A program made the translations under genes and the position numbers. 64,000 nucleotides of DNA, from positions 41,160 to 105,159 of the forward strand of contig JAGMWU010000052.1 of assembly GCA_018697195.1 (NCBI GenBank). Direction: 5' to 3'. Below the pieces are notes generated by a model. The model made no database searches. It was not told where the DNA came from and was given only the letters and a program-made list of their open reading frames with translations. The number at the start of each line of letters is the position of its first letter. Positions within the stretch are counted from its first letter, which is position 1. This DNA comes from Certhia americana. Lineage: Eukaryota; Chordata; Aves; Passeriformes; Certhiidae. Shown here piece by piece: positions 13,073 to 24,682 of the stretch.

Positions 13073-13130
13073 GAGGGTTAGAGTTTTATAGGGTTATTTA
13101 GGGTTATTTAGAGTTATAGGGTTAGGGTGG
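13073..13130. repeat. Degenerate telomere-like repeat
   Basis: Repeated words such as gggttag, gggttattta and gagttatagg, related to TTAGGG but irregular. May be a short interstitial telomeric remnant or simple-repeat drift. Confidence 0.4.
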
Positions 13131-13792
13131 GCATCACCCACTGCCCACTCTGCACCCCAGCACAGCTGGAAACAGCTGGGCTTTGTAATCAGGCTGGGGC
13201 TGGGTCCTTCCTGCCAAGCCCTGTGTGCAAAGCACTGGACTTTGGGCATCTGAAATCCTGACAAGCTCTCTGAGCCTCCTGTCTGGGGAGAGGCAGGATG
13301 TAGAGCTGGGAGCTGCAGGTGGTTTGCAGGAGCCTTTAGCCAAGGGCCACAGAGGACTCTGGCCTCATTTGGGTCACTGGGTCCATCCAGGAGCTTAAAC
13401 AACTGTCTGGCTTCTGGCAAAATATCAGTGTCGTGACCCTGGGCAAGTGAACTATGAGGAGGAGCCTGAGCCCAAGTTTTACTCTAGCAGCAAATGTTAA
13501 ATCAGTTGTAATCGGTGTCTGGTCTCTCCTGGCACATCTCCAGGGGAGGGAGGCGCAGGGGAATCCGTGCTGGGTGTGGGGACAGCCAGCCTTTCCCTTG
13601 CCCCATCTGCGGGGCAGAGGGTGAAGGTGGGGGGAGCTCGGAGCTGCCCCCTCCTGCATCCCCCTTCCACCCCCCAGTGCCCTGCACAGGGCCCTGTCAT
13701 TGTGCCAGCCTGGGCAAAATCTCTGCCAAGGGCTCTGGGCTGTGGCAGCTGATGGAGGCTTTGCCCTATGCCAGGGCTCCCCAAGGGCTCCC

Positions 13793-13827
13793 GGGGGTCC
13801 CCAGGGGCTCCTGGGGGTGCTGTGGGG
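13793..13827 (+). other. G-quadruplex motif
   Basis: G-runs of 5, 4, 5 and 4 with loops of 6, 5 and 6 bases fit the G3+ N1-7 rule. It sits in a short imperfect repeat of ggggctcc-like words, followed at 13833-13840 by a C8 run. Confidence 0.45.
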
Positions 13828-15550
13828 CTAAGCCCCCCCCTTTTCTGGTGCTGGGGGCTCTGGTCCTCCACAGCCTCCTGCCTCCCCTCACCAGTGGCAG
13901 CCTTTGTTGATGGACAACTGCAATTGGATTTCCAAATTACAGCGTCTCAGAATTAGATTCAATATCCCTTTCCTCAGACCAGACAACCCCTTAATTCCTT
14001 TTCTTTCGATTGCGTGGGGACCCTCCGTGCAGCTCAGACCCTTCAGCAGAAAATCTTTGCTGCACCGAGGCTGTCATGTGCTATTGCAATAAACTGGAGA
14101 CACAGAGCTCCAGCACAAGCAGCAGGAGAGCAGCAAGTTTTCCCTTTCAGCGCTGAGATTTCTGGAGGCTCCTTCTTGTCTGGCTGAGCTTATCCTCCTT
14201 CCAGGAGCAGCTCTGCTGGCATACTAATTTATAGCGTGCTTGAGCAGTCCCCCTGCATCCTGAGCGAGGAGGGTTGGGGAAATTAAAGTTTGTAGGAAAT
14301 GCATCAAAAATCTGATGTCCTCAAGCAAGACAGCTGTTTTTCCAGCCACCAAAAGGGAGGCTGTGCCTTACTGCAGCAGCTGGGGGCCAGTGGGGGGGAG
14401 AGAAGGACAGGCTGGGGCATGGCACTGGTGTCCTGGCGAGGAACAGGAGGCTGGGTGGGTGCCCAGGCCCTGGGAGCACAGTGCTGCCCAGCAGCCGTGT
14501 TCCATCTGGCCTTGCTGGGCTGGGCACGTTCCTGGTGCTGGCAAATAATAAATAACAGTAATGATTATGGAAGCGCTATGCATGTGCCCCATGGGCTCTG
14601 CAAAAAACCCTTCTACATCAAAATCCAACTGCAACGTTTTCCCCCTTGTCTAATTCACAATATATGCCCATAAAAACAATAATTTATTTGTACATGGGCA
14701 ATTCCCGAGGTATTTAGTGAAGATTGGTAGCTGCTGACTGTAACCTATCCTAGCAGAGTAGACCCAGTGGGATTTCTGGGACTTTGTGCTAGTGCAGAAG
14801 TGTCTTGGGGGTGTATATTAAAAAATCATTAAATGACATTATATTGTCTACTTGGGATTAAGCTCTGGGCTAGATCTGGTCCCACCTCCAGTCATGTCTC
14901 CTAACTTGCTCTCAATGTCCCTGGGCTCTGAGCCTGGCTCATCTCCTGTTGTTCAGGACAGATGCTGAAAGCAAATGCTGCTCCCCATTTCCAGTTTGAC
15001 TTTCATATCATGGCTCTTCAATGTGCTGAAATCTGTGTGGTGTTTAAAATTCAGCTATGTTTGTCAGAATTCAATTACCCCTGAAGATTACACAAAGATT
15101 ATCAAAGTTGTAAACAGCAGAATATGCTCAGAGATCAATGAAGCGCAACAAAGACCATATTTAACAGGAGAAATAAAAGTAGGAGCATGCTGGCAAACCC
15201 TGGCAGTAGAGCATAATGTCGCATCATCACACTGAAGGTTGGGAAGCAATTGAAATCTATGTTAAAGCACAATATATCCCTGTGCAGATTTGCAGGCACA
15301 GAACCCAGTTCCAGCTCTAGTATCTGAGCAATTAATTTGGTTTAAGCAGACCCAGGCTCAGGGTTTTTGACAGCTGTCAGTGCTTTCTGCAGGGTCTGCC
15401 CTGCTGCCCACACATCCCTGCTCCTCCCTGAGGGAGAGGCAGGATTAGGGGGCAGGATGGTTGTCCTTAATGCAGATGAACCACCTTGCTCGTTGTTGTT
15501 TGGGTGGATGTGGGAGGAAGCTGTGCCCATGGGCAGCACTGGGGCAGGCC

Positions 15551-15580
15551 CTGTGGTCAGTGGTCAGTGGTCAGTGGTTG
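15551..15580. repeat. 7-bp repeat (gtggtca)n
   Basis: About four copies of gtggtca-type units. Confidence 0.6.
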
Positions 15581-15742
15581 CCACCACTTGTGGGCATGGC
15601 TGATTTGGGTGCCAGCAGAGTGCCCTGCTCTGGGTACTGCCCTGTCCTGGGGGTCATGCCCTGCCCTGGGATGGTGCATGAGGAGCCCTTCCCTGGCAGA
15701 GGAGCTGCTGCCCACAGAGCCTGAGATAGCTGAGAAGTAGCA

Positions 15743-15799
15743 GGAATGACCAGGGGTTCTGGGTCCCTAGGGGAATGACCAGGGGTTCTGGGTCCCTGC
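15743..15799. repeat. 29-bp tandem duplication
   Basis: Two almost identical copies starting ggaatgaccaggggttctgg at 15743 and 15772. Confidence 0.75.
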
Positions 15800-16383
15800 T
15801 GCCCCTTCCCCATCCCTGGGGGGTGTTTATCCCATGGGATGCTGTGCCCATGGGACTGGGTGGGATTTCTCCCCCATACACCCCCTTCATGGTGCCCCAG
15901 TGCCTGCAGAGCCCTGGCAGATCCCCTCTGGGCAGCTGCAGCTCCGGAGTATTTGTGGCTTCCATTGTCATTCTGGAGGCAGCAGCCAGCTGATTTTTCT
16001 TCTCTGTAATATATTGCCACTATAATACCAAGTCTAGCAGAACAATGAACTCTAGAGGATGGAGGTACCTTCCTCCTGTTTTGCAAACTAAACATAATTT
16101 TTATTTGTGCTCAGGTTTCTGGATGGTGCAGGGAGAGTGAGGAGGGGGAGACTGCAGGAGGAGCTCCGTGCTGCCCTGCCCTGGCACTCGGTGCTCCCAC
16201 GCTCCCTGTGGCCCTGCAGCATCGGGATGCAAGGAAGGAAATCTCCTTTTGTCAAGTAGTGTGAGGTTTCAGAAGAAACCCTAAAACCCAGATTAATTAC
16301 TGCTATCTGGTCCCAATGCGGCTGCTCCACCTGCTGCAGCCAAAATGGGCTGAAATTCTCATTCCCTTTCTGCCTTCCTTTTT

Positions 16384-16414
16384 CTCTCTCTCTCTTTTTT
16401 TTTTTTTTTTTTTC
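16384..16414. repeat. CT/T-rich simple repeat
   Basis: A (CT)n run followed by a T-run of about 20 bases. It marks the left border of the AT-rich island at 16430-17060. Confidence 0.8.
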
Positions 16415-16429
16415 CCTATTTACTTCTGG

Positions 16430-17060
16430 TTTAATCTGCATATTATCATCAGTGCAAAGACCTCTGAAATAACATCTGACAAATGACGCCTATTAAAAAA
16501 ACCCTCTGCACTGTCCTCTTTCACCGCCTTCCAATTTGGACTAGCACTATAACTATGCATCAATAGACAAGCAATATTATGTTAAGAACATGATAAAATA
16601 CCAGCAGCTTCATAATGGCAGCAGCCAAATGGTAATTTCTGCTTCAGAAATTGGTCATTTATTTTGCTGGTCTGTTCTTACGTTCAAATTAGATGAAGTT
16701 TAATATACTGTAAAATTGAATGTATTCTATCCTTTTCAACAAATATGGCATGTATGAAATGATTTATGGGTCTTACAAACCTTAAAATGTTAAATAATCT
16801 CCTTTTTCCTGTGCCTTAACTCAGTGATGCCAAATAGTTTAAGTACAGAGAAGCAAAACTTTATTAGCTCCTATCCTGATCATCACTTTATTTTGCTGCA
16901 TTTACAGAGATAGGAACAGTATTTAACTTATTAGGCCAAGTTTAGAAGCAGCCATATTAATTGGTACATTAATTTTACCCTATTAACTGTAATTGGTAGG
17001 AAAGCGATTCTTCCCAATAAATGCTGTACTTTGTGTTTTAAATGTTTAATGAAGTCATGA
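16430..17060. other. Longest AT-rich island, strongest conserved-element candidate
   Basis: About 630 bases of unique, complex AT-rich DNA with many ATTA/TAAT homeodomain cores, a ggtaatttctgcttcagaaa segment and the word ttaattggtacattaatttt near the end. It has no stable open frame and no repeat signature, and its edges are abrupt. It resembles a developmental enhancer by composition only. Confidence 0.45.
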
Positions 17061-17255
17061 TGCCTAAATGAGGGCCTGAGCCTCCAGCCCTGCTGGGCTC
17101 CCCCTGTGCTGTGGGACTGCCCCACAGCAGCCAGGAGCACCAGCCCAGGGCTGTGCCTTTGCCAGTGCCCTGCCAGCCTCTGGCTCTGCCCCGGTGCCCC
17201 TGGCATGTCCCTGGTGCCAGCCCAGCCCTGCCCGAGCCCAGTGTCCCCTCCGTGA

Positions 17256-17325
17256 GGGTGTCCCAGGTGTGCATCCCTTGCTCTGCTGCTCTTGGTTTGC
17301 TCTGGGATGCACACCTGGGATGTTC
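17256..17325. other. Long hairpin: perfect 17-bp inverted repeat
   Basis: Arm TCCCAGGTGTGCATCCC at 17261-17277 is exactly complementary to 17304-17320, with a 26-nt loop. G-T wobbles and one G-C pair extend the stem weakly to 17256 and 17325, for about 70 nt in all. The size resembles a miRNA precursor, but a mismatch-free core is more typical of a young inverted duplication. No neighbouring gene explains it. Confidence 0.5.
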
Positions 17326-20300
17326 CCAATCCCCGCAAAGCCAGCTGGAGGGGCTGGTGTCTGTTCTGCCTCTGCTCCGTGCCAGAGCTGCCAGCACAGG
17401 GTCCTCCCATCCCCCTGGACCCAAAACACTGTGCTGACACTGTGGTCACGGGCTGTGACCTTACCCTGGTGTGTGAGCTGCTCTCCCTGGGAGATGCAGC
17501 CAGCATTCTGGATGGTTTTGCTGAAGATTACTGACAACACACAAGCCCCACCTTGATTTGGAAATAGGTATTTTAATCTGTTCAAGTTTTTTTTGTGTCT
17601 GGTAGCAGTATCCTGGGGTATGAGCATGTCCCCACAAGGCTGGTGGTAGCAGCTCCTCTGAGCAGGGGGAGGTGGGTTCGGGGGCTGCCCTTCCCCAGGC
17701 TGATCACACATCATCCCCTCTGTGAAGGTCTGGCCCCACATCCTGGGAAATCCCCGGGGGACTGCCTTGGCTGTGGGGCGAGGTGATGGGTGACAGCGAA
17801 TCAGCCAAGAAGCAGAGCAGATGTGACTTCCCCCTGGGTTGCAGTTCTTTAAAACAAATTGACTCCTTGCCCTTCGCCTTTCCTCTGTCTCCCGATCAGC
17901 AGCTTGTCCCTGAGGATAAGCCTCAGAGCAGCACAATCTCCTGCAGTCCCCTGGAGCTGCAGCCCTCTGCACCAGGATAAGTGAGAAGCCTTTATTCTGT
18001 TTATTTGCTCTATATAATTTTCTCTGCTCTTGCTGACCCTTCTGGGAAGCGTTCCACCCTTCAGGCTCTCTGCTGGGTGCCAGAATTACTGAGCTTAGGC
18101 TATATTTGCATTTCATATCCTAGTTAAACCAACATCATCAAGGTCAGGACACTCTGCTGAGTTGGAGTGGGCTGCCCGACAGCAGCCCCTGCTCAGTGGA
18201 GGGGCAGTGCCAAACCCAGCCCCTGCTCCGGGAGCATCCGCGCTCCTCCCGCCTCCCTCCTGGCCACGGGAAGGGGCTCCTGCTGCGGGAGGGGCCGAGC
18301 AGGGGCTGCCTCCCTGGGGAGAGTATTCTCTCATTGTGAAAAATCCTCTTGTGTCCAGACGGACTCACTCTGGGAGGAACTGGCACCCATTTCCCCTCTG
18401 CTTTTCCGTGTGACTCCTTGTCCTTTTGGTTGTTCCCCATTTGAGGGGCACAGCCTTGCTACCCCCAGTGCAGGGACACTGATGTGCCTCTCCAAGTGTG
18501 CCTGTGTCCTACGAACAGGCTGGAACAGGCAGAAGCTGCAGAGAGCACATAGCTGTGCTAAAATGATATTTACATCCCTGAACACTGTTTTTGCTTTCAT
18601 TAAGGAACATTTCTTATGAAAAAGTAGCTGGATTTCTGACGGGAAAAAAAACAATTCTGCTCAAGACTGAGAGCTGTTTAGAATAAACGCCAGACACTGT
18701 GTGATGGAGACGTTGCATGGAGACTTAATGCTGGTCACATCCCTTCTCTGCCAGTAAGTCAAGGATGTGTCTTTGCTATTGTATTTGGTGACTCATCTTT
18801 CAAATAATCATCTCTGGAAGAATTCTGTGCCAAGATGAAGAAATGCCTGGGTCCCAGAAGCATGTGTGTGTCTTTCCATGAGCACAGCCCAGGAGGGAGC
18901 TGTGGGGCAGCTCTGCTCCTCCTCCCCCAGGGGCCAGGGCTGGCGTTGTCCCCTTGTCAGGGCACCACTTGCCCTGGGCAGAGGGCAGGAGGTGAAGGTG
19001 ACAGTTCTGGCAGGAGGTAGCACTGCCTCCTGCAGGTCCCATTTGCTGTGGTTTGGTCAGTCAGGCCCCCTCAGCCATTGTCAGACCCACGGCATGGGTC
19101 AGAGCCCCAGGCCCCTGAGCTCCTCACCAGCACCTGGAGGTTTTCCTCACCCTCGGAGAAAAATATGTAGATTAGGTGAGTAAGTGAAATGCTGTATGCT
19201 AATGCATTCAACAGAGCCACTGTTCCATAACATCCAACCTACACACAGAGGGTGTGCTGGAAGTGGCTTCCCTGGAAAACATTTCCTCGCTGTTCAACAA
19301 AAAGTTACATGAACTCATTAAACGTAAAACAAGATGGTGAATAGAGAGGAAGTGTAGGTGCTGTGTGGACGGAGTCCCAGCAGCTGTGCCCATGGAGAGA
19401 GCTGGATTCCTTGGTGGCACGGGCAGCTGGTGTGTGCCTGGTGATGGTGAAATGTGGCAACAGCATTTTATTTGTAGCCCATGGTGCAAATGGCCCCAAC
19501 CTGGCCTCACCAGGCTATCAGCCCATGAGCACCATCTCCAGCCAGGCTGCACTGCACTGGGCCAGCAGCCACAAGGCCAGTGCCATCCACCACCCACCTG
19601 TGTGCACAGGTCAGCTGCTCACTCCCTGGTGATTCTTCTCCTCAGCAGGAGGAAGAATCTGCTCTGCCACAGGATTTGGGGCACGGTGGTTGCCTGTGTG
19701 TGCTCAGGAATGCCAAACTGTGCATGGTCAGGGTGCAGCTCACACTGCTGTGTGTTTAAAACAATAACTGGATGCTGCAGTTTTGACAGGACCAAGAGCT
19801 GACTAGCTGGTCTGAGAGTTCTGCTGCTGCAAAGAGAGCAAAACAGACGGACAAGCCAGTGGCACATGCCATTCCCTCTGAGTTACATGGAAAGACATTT
19901 TCTGTATTAGAATGGGGTTAAAGCTCACAGGTTCTCAGGGCATTCGAAGATTTCTAGCATGTGTCTCTGGGAGCACTGCCTTGGGTTTGTTTGTTTTTTT
20001 CTTTTCTGAGAATAGTTCTTATACTGTAAATCTTAACTTTTCCACATAATTTGTTACACCTGGAAGGAAAACACCAGACTTATGATTTTATTATAAAATC
20101 TTGATAGCAAAAAATATTAAACTGTTTTTCTGCATTACAGAGATGCAGAGATGGCTCCAGACCAAATGGATGAGCCAAATCCTGGCTGCTGTGCCTGCTC
20201 TCCAGCTTGGGAGCTGCAGTTCTGCAGGAGCTGTGAAGCCCCTCTCAGCAGGACTCTCCTCTGCTGTGAACTCTGGCAGATTGTGTGAACTGGAAAATGG

Positions 20301-21344
20301 TCCAATTGCAGCCTCTTTGCACAGTCACTAATGGAGTGTCTGGGCAGCCTGGTCTCCCATCCCGTGCTGGTGACAGTGCTTAGGACTAAGAAATGGCACC
20401 ATTGTCTCAGGGGATGCAGTGGTCTTTTAAGACAAAGCAAACTTCTGAGCAGTAAACCTTTGCTAGGCAGTAAATATCTGCTGGACAAACAGGTCAGCCC
20501 AGAGGGCAGTCAGAACCATCAGCACTTGGGCAATGCACCATAAATCACTTGTCCTTCTCCAAGGAGATCATCTGCTGTGAGCAGCTCATGCCATCAGCCA
20601 GGTCTGGAGTCTTGTTGCTCCAGCAGCACCCACCGTGCTCCAAAAACATGGGACAGGGGCAGCAGACAGCCAGAGTGTTGAGACATTAGATTAAATTAGC
20701 ATGAATTAACCATGATGAGACACTTCTTCACAGGTAAATCTGGAATACTGGGGAAATGAAGCACCTCTCCATCCTCTACCACAGCACTGGACAGGGAGAG
20801 GTTTCTGATGCAGGCACAGCATCCAGCCCTCCAGCTCCACATGTCGTGTGAATGTAAAGATCCCCTGGAAAAAGCTGAATTTGACAAAGGACTTGCTCTC
20901 AGCTGCTTATTCTCTCAGAAATACCTTCAAAAGGCGAGTGAGGTCACCCCCACGACCTGTCTGTTCCTCACTCTTTTCATTAACTGCAATTTATCCTGCT
21001 GTAGCTTTCTTAGATCAAGGCAAAACCCTGCCATTAGCTTTCCCTTGTTGAACTAGGGCTGAAACCCAGCCAGATCTACCTGCTCATCACTGCTGGGTGC
21101 TGCAGAGGGTCCCCTGGGAGAGGGAGGGATGTCAGTCCCTGGGGTGGGACACCTGAGCAGCTTTTGACCTCCAGGGCTGAGCTGGCAGTGACCACGGCTC
21201 AGCTGGCACCCACCAGGATGCTGCTGCTGCCCTGGCAGTGCTGCCAGGTGCATTTGTGGCTTCCCAGGTTCTTCTGTTCCTGGGAAGTGTCTCCCTCTGC
21301 CAGTGCCAGCCTTCCTTTTGTCTCTGCTAGCAAGGGGCTCCGGG

Positions 21345-21488
21345 CCTGGTGTCCCTGTCATACCTGGTGTCCCTGTCATACCTGGTGTCCCTGTCATACC
21401 TGGTGTCTCTGTTGCACCTGGTGTCTCTGTCATACCTGGTGTCCCTGTCATACCTGGTGTCTCTGTTGTTCCTGGTGTCTCTGCCACA
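21345..21488. repeat. 18-bp minisatellite, eight units
   Basis: Eight head-to-tail 18-base units beginning cctggtgtccctgtcata, with variants at the last bases. Because 18 is a multiple of three, both strands stay open and translate as monotonous hexapeptide repeats; there is no sign of a real protein. Confidence 0.9.
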
Positions 21489-22060
21489 GCTGCTGCTCAG
21501 TGTCTGGCTGCAGCACCAACCCTTGCCACACGCTGGCCCCACAGCCTCTCCACAAAAGCTTTGAAGGATGCTTACACTATTAATGGGGTATATTTATACC
21601 TGTTTATCTCTGTCAGTTGGGTGGAAAATTGCCAGATGTACCGTTTGCCTTCCTTGCACAGACATCTCCTGCATCATCTGGATGAGTGCCCTGAGCAGTG
21701 TCACTGCTGGGAAGAACCTCATTGCTCCTCTGTGGTCTGGGTGCTTGTGGGATCTGCCTTGGCCCCACAGAGAGCACAGGGCAGGTCTCTGTGAGCCACA
21801 TCTCTGTCCCACACTGCTCTGGATTTAGCCCGTGGGAGGTAAAAGGAGCTGTGGAGCCGGGATCTGCCTTGGTCAGGCACTCCTGGAGCTGACACTGTGC
21901 CACCCACCACTGCTCTGGAGGCACCAGGAAAACCCTGGGGGTGTTTGCCTGCTGTGGGGGTGCTCAGGAGCAGTGAGGGTGCCCTGCTGGGGAGACCTGC
22001 AAAGAGGAGAGGAGGCTCAGAGCCAGCAAATAGCAAAAGTCTCTGTTTCCAACAGAGAAC

Positions 22061-22440
22061 AAGGCAGAAAGATAAGAATGGCTTAAAAATAAAGAAATTG
22101 CCTCCAAATAAAATGTTTTTCCTCATTTCCCATGATACAGTGAAATTTCTTTATGGGCGAATAGTCAGAGTAGAGTCCATTACACTCCACACTTTTTGCC
22201 TTGAAACATAAATAGCTGCATCTCATGTAAGTGTTTGTTATGAGGAAAAGCATGTGCCTAGAAAAGTTAGACATTAAACCATTATTTCATGCAGAAAGAT
22301 GTGCTAAAGGGAGAGGATTACTTACTATATTAATTCTGTCTTTCAGCACCCCGTACGTCTCTCTGCACATAATGACTTCAGTCACAAATGAGGTGCTGCA
22401 ACAAATCCAGTTCCCTCCATTCCCATTTCCTTGAAGACTG
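22061..22440. other. AT-rich stretch upstream of CR1
   Basis: Unique AT-rich sequence with no gene signature; possible conserved noncoding element. Confidence 0.3.
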
Positions 22441-22764
22441 CGCACAGTGACCCTCCCTCTGAGCCCTGTGGGGGCAATGGGACAGCAGAGGTGAGAGCAG
22501 AAATCTGTAAATTTTCAGGTACATCTGTCAGCCTCTGTCCTTGCACAGGGTACATATGGGCAAGAGCTGATCTATGGTATTAGTTATATTATTGCAGCTA
22601 AAAACTTCAAAATATTCCTGTTGGTGGCATAAAGTAATTGTGATTTGACCCTCATATATTTCTTCCTGTACTGGAAGTTAGAAGAGCATCTTAAAAGGCA
22701 CCAAAATTTTTCTAATCATATCTTTGAGTACCATCACACAGCACATACACCCCTTGCTACAACC

Positions 22765-23012
22765 AAGGGATCAGGCCCAGTTTAGATTGGATGTTAGGAA
22801 AAAATTTCTCTGTGGAAAGGGCTGTCCAGCCCTGGCACAGGGTCTCCAGCACAGTGATGAAATCACTACCCTGGAGGGATTTAAAAGCCATGTAGATGTG
22901 ACAGCTGGGGACATTGCTTAGCGGTGGCCTCAGCAGTGCTGGGGAAATGGTTGGACTCGGTGGTTTTGGAGACCTTTTCCAACCTAAACAATTCCATGAT
23001 TCTGTGATGCTA
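22765..23012 (+). repeat. CR1 LINE 3' end fragment
   Basis: Reads as the 3' end of an avian CR1 element: an opening like gattggatgttaggaaaaaa, a middle with a ctctgtgg-type word and 'ctggagggatttaaaagcc', then 'ggttggactcggtggttttg' and 'ccatgattctgtgatg' at the end. The protein-coding part is absent, as expected for a 5'-truncated copy. Confidence 0.85.
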
Positions 23013-23355
23013 TGTAGTAAGTCATCCCTATTCAAAGGGCTCTGTTTGAAACCTGGCATCAGCAATACAGAACATGTTGCATCTTTGCTGGTACCTCCTC
23101 AATCTGGTTTGCAAGACATCCTGGAGGACGTGACCTTGGAGGCAGGCAGCATATCGAACCTGCATAATCTGAGCATCTCTGCATCACAGGCAGCCTGTTG
23201 GGTCCCGGGCAGTTAATAAATAATGAGGATGTCAAAGATGACAGCAGGAAAGTGGGAGCAGGTAGCAGCTTTGCAGCCAGCTCTCTGACAGCCGCTTGGC
23301 AACCTCCAATTCCGAGGCGCTCATCAGGCACAGGGGCTGGGCAGCTCCCGAGGGC

Positions 23356-23750
23356 TCGGGATGTGGCATTTTGGGGGGCAGTGTGGGGCATTTCAGGGGG
23401 CAGTGGTGCCACATTTCAGGAGGCAGTGTGACACATTTCAGGGAGCAGTGGTGCCTCATTTTGGGGAGCAGTGTGCCGTATTTCAGGGGGCAGTGGTGCC
23501 ACATTTCAGGGAGCAGTGTGACACATTTCAGGGGGCAGTGTGTGGCATTTTGGGGACCACTGGTGCCACATTTTGGGGGGCAGTGGTGCAGCATTTCGGG
23601 GGGCAGTGTGACACATTTCAGGGAGCAGTATGCAGCATTTAAGGAGGCAGTGTGACAAATTTTGGGGAGCAGTGGTGCCACATTTTGGGGAGCAGTGTGA
23701 CACATTTCGGGGGACAGCAGTGCCTCATTTCAGGGGACAGTTTGCGGCAC
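23356..23750. repeat. 22/23-bp minisatellite with 45-bp higher-order unit
   Basis: About 17 units built on gcagtgtgacacatttcagg (22) and gcagtggtgccacatttcag plus ggg (23). The gcagtg word recurs at 23378, 23400, 23423, 23445, 23468, 23490, 23513 and 23535, so spacings alternate 22, 23 and the array behaves as a 45-bp dimer. The right end decays to about 23750. Confidence 0.92.
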
Positions 23751-24009
23751 CAGGAGCAAACCCCCACCTCAGCCAAGGCTGCCACTGGATCCAAGCTCGC
23801 CGGTCCGTGCCAGGGGTGCCAGGGGGGCTCACCCTGCTGGGAGCGGGGCTGGAGGTGTTGAAGAGGCAGCTGAACCAGCTGAGGGGCAGAGCAGCTTCCC
23901 CAGGGGCTGCGGGAGAGGAGAGCCCGGCCCCGGTGCTGAACCTCGGGACACCCGCACCTGTTCACAGGTGTTTCCTTCAAGGGCTCAATCACATCACACC
24001 GCAACTCAA

Positions 24010-24400
24010 ACATTAGGAACGTGAGGTGTAATTGATCTTCTGATGGCTTTTTAAATATCTGGTGAGGGGGGGCTGCTTTCCAAACAGCAGAATCTACACC
24101 AAAAGGATCTTGATTTGAATAAGTATTCCATCCTTGTTTGGTAAATATACCCAGTGTTAATGGTGCTTAATGGTGCCTGTAATTGGTGTCTAAAGTTATT
24201 TAAAAGTAAATTTACTAGAAAATAATTAGCAATTTTATAGTTCACTACTTCCTAATTTTGTCGATAAAAGTTTTTCTGTGGTTTTTATCAGATGACACAA
24301 TAGGACCATGCTGTGAAATAACCTTTTTTCAAACAAGCAGGAAATTGTGCGCACAAAATAAGATAAAAAAATTTTCCTCCTAATTTCTTTGCCTGGCAGC
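24010..24400. other. AT-rich island, candidate conserved noncoding element
   Basis: Unique AT-rich DNA between the 45-bp minisatellite and the hexamer array. Contains two cttaatggtg words and several TTTA/AAAT words. Confidence 0.3.
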
Positions 24401-24570
24401 CAGCCCTCCCTCATCCCTCTCTTTTTTATTAGGCACAGATTTATCCTTAATCAGCAGCAAGTGAAATCCCCAGGCATTGCTCAGGGATTTGTCCTTTGTG
24501 ACCTTGGGAGGTGCACCCCAAACTGAGAGGTCAGTGAGGAAAGCTCTCCCCCACACCAGGGAGGACCAGC

Positions 24571-24682
24571 TGGTCCTGGTCCTGTTCCTGTTCCTGTTCC
24601 TGGTCCTGGTCCTGTTCCTGGTCCTGTTCCTGGTCCTGGTCCTGTTCCTGGTCCTGGTCCTGGTTCTGGTTCTGGTCCTGGC
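24571..24682. repeat. Hexamer minisatellite (tggtcc / tgttcc)n
   Basis: Roughly 18 units of six bases, mixing tggtcc and tgttcc, with tggttc at the end. Every frame is open, giving Leu/Val/Phe repeats on one strand and Gln/Asp/Glu or Pro/Gly repeats on the other; these are repeat artefacts. Confidence 0.9.

Larger units (their letters stand above)
8251..16383. other. Intergenic region, second part
   Basis: Mostly GC-rich DNA with AT-rich patches at 8870-9290, 11080-11220, 11960-12190, 12520-12780 and 14520-15340. A 343-codon open frame (9832-10863, minus) covers the paired hairpins but has no domain. No gene or interspersed repeat recognised. Confidence 0.6.
17061..22060. other. Intergenic region, third part
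   Basis: GC-rich block with the 17-bp inverted repeat (17261) and a 350-codon domain-less open frame (17064-18116, minus), then mixed DNA with AT-rich patches at 18540-18830 and 19880-20110, and the 18-bp minisatellite. Nothing else recognised. Confidence 0.6.

Noticed and set aside
17064..18116. 350-codon minus-strand open frame
   Set aside because: No recognisable domain and it spans the 17-bp inverted repeat; other frames across the same stretch are also long.
21303..21794. Collagen-like or repeat protein at the 18-bp array
   Set aside because: Open in several frames on both strands only because the unit length is a multiple of three; flanks show no coding character.
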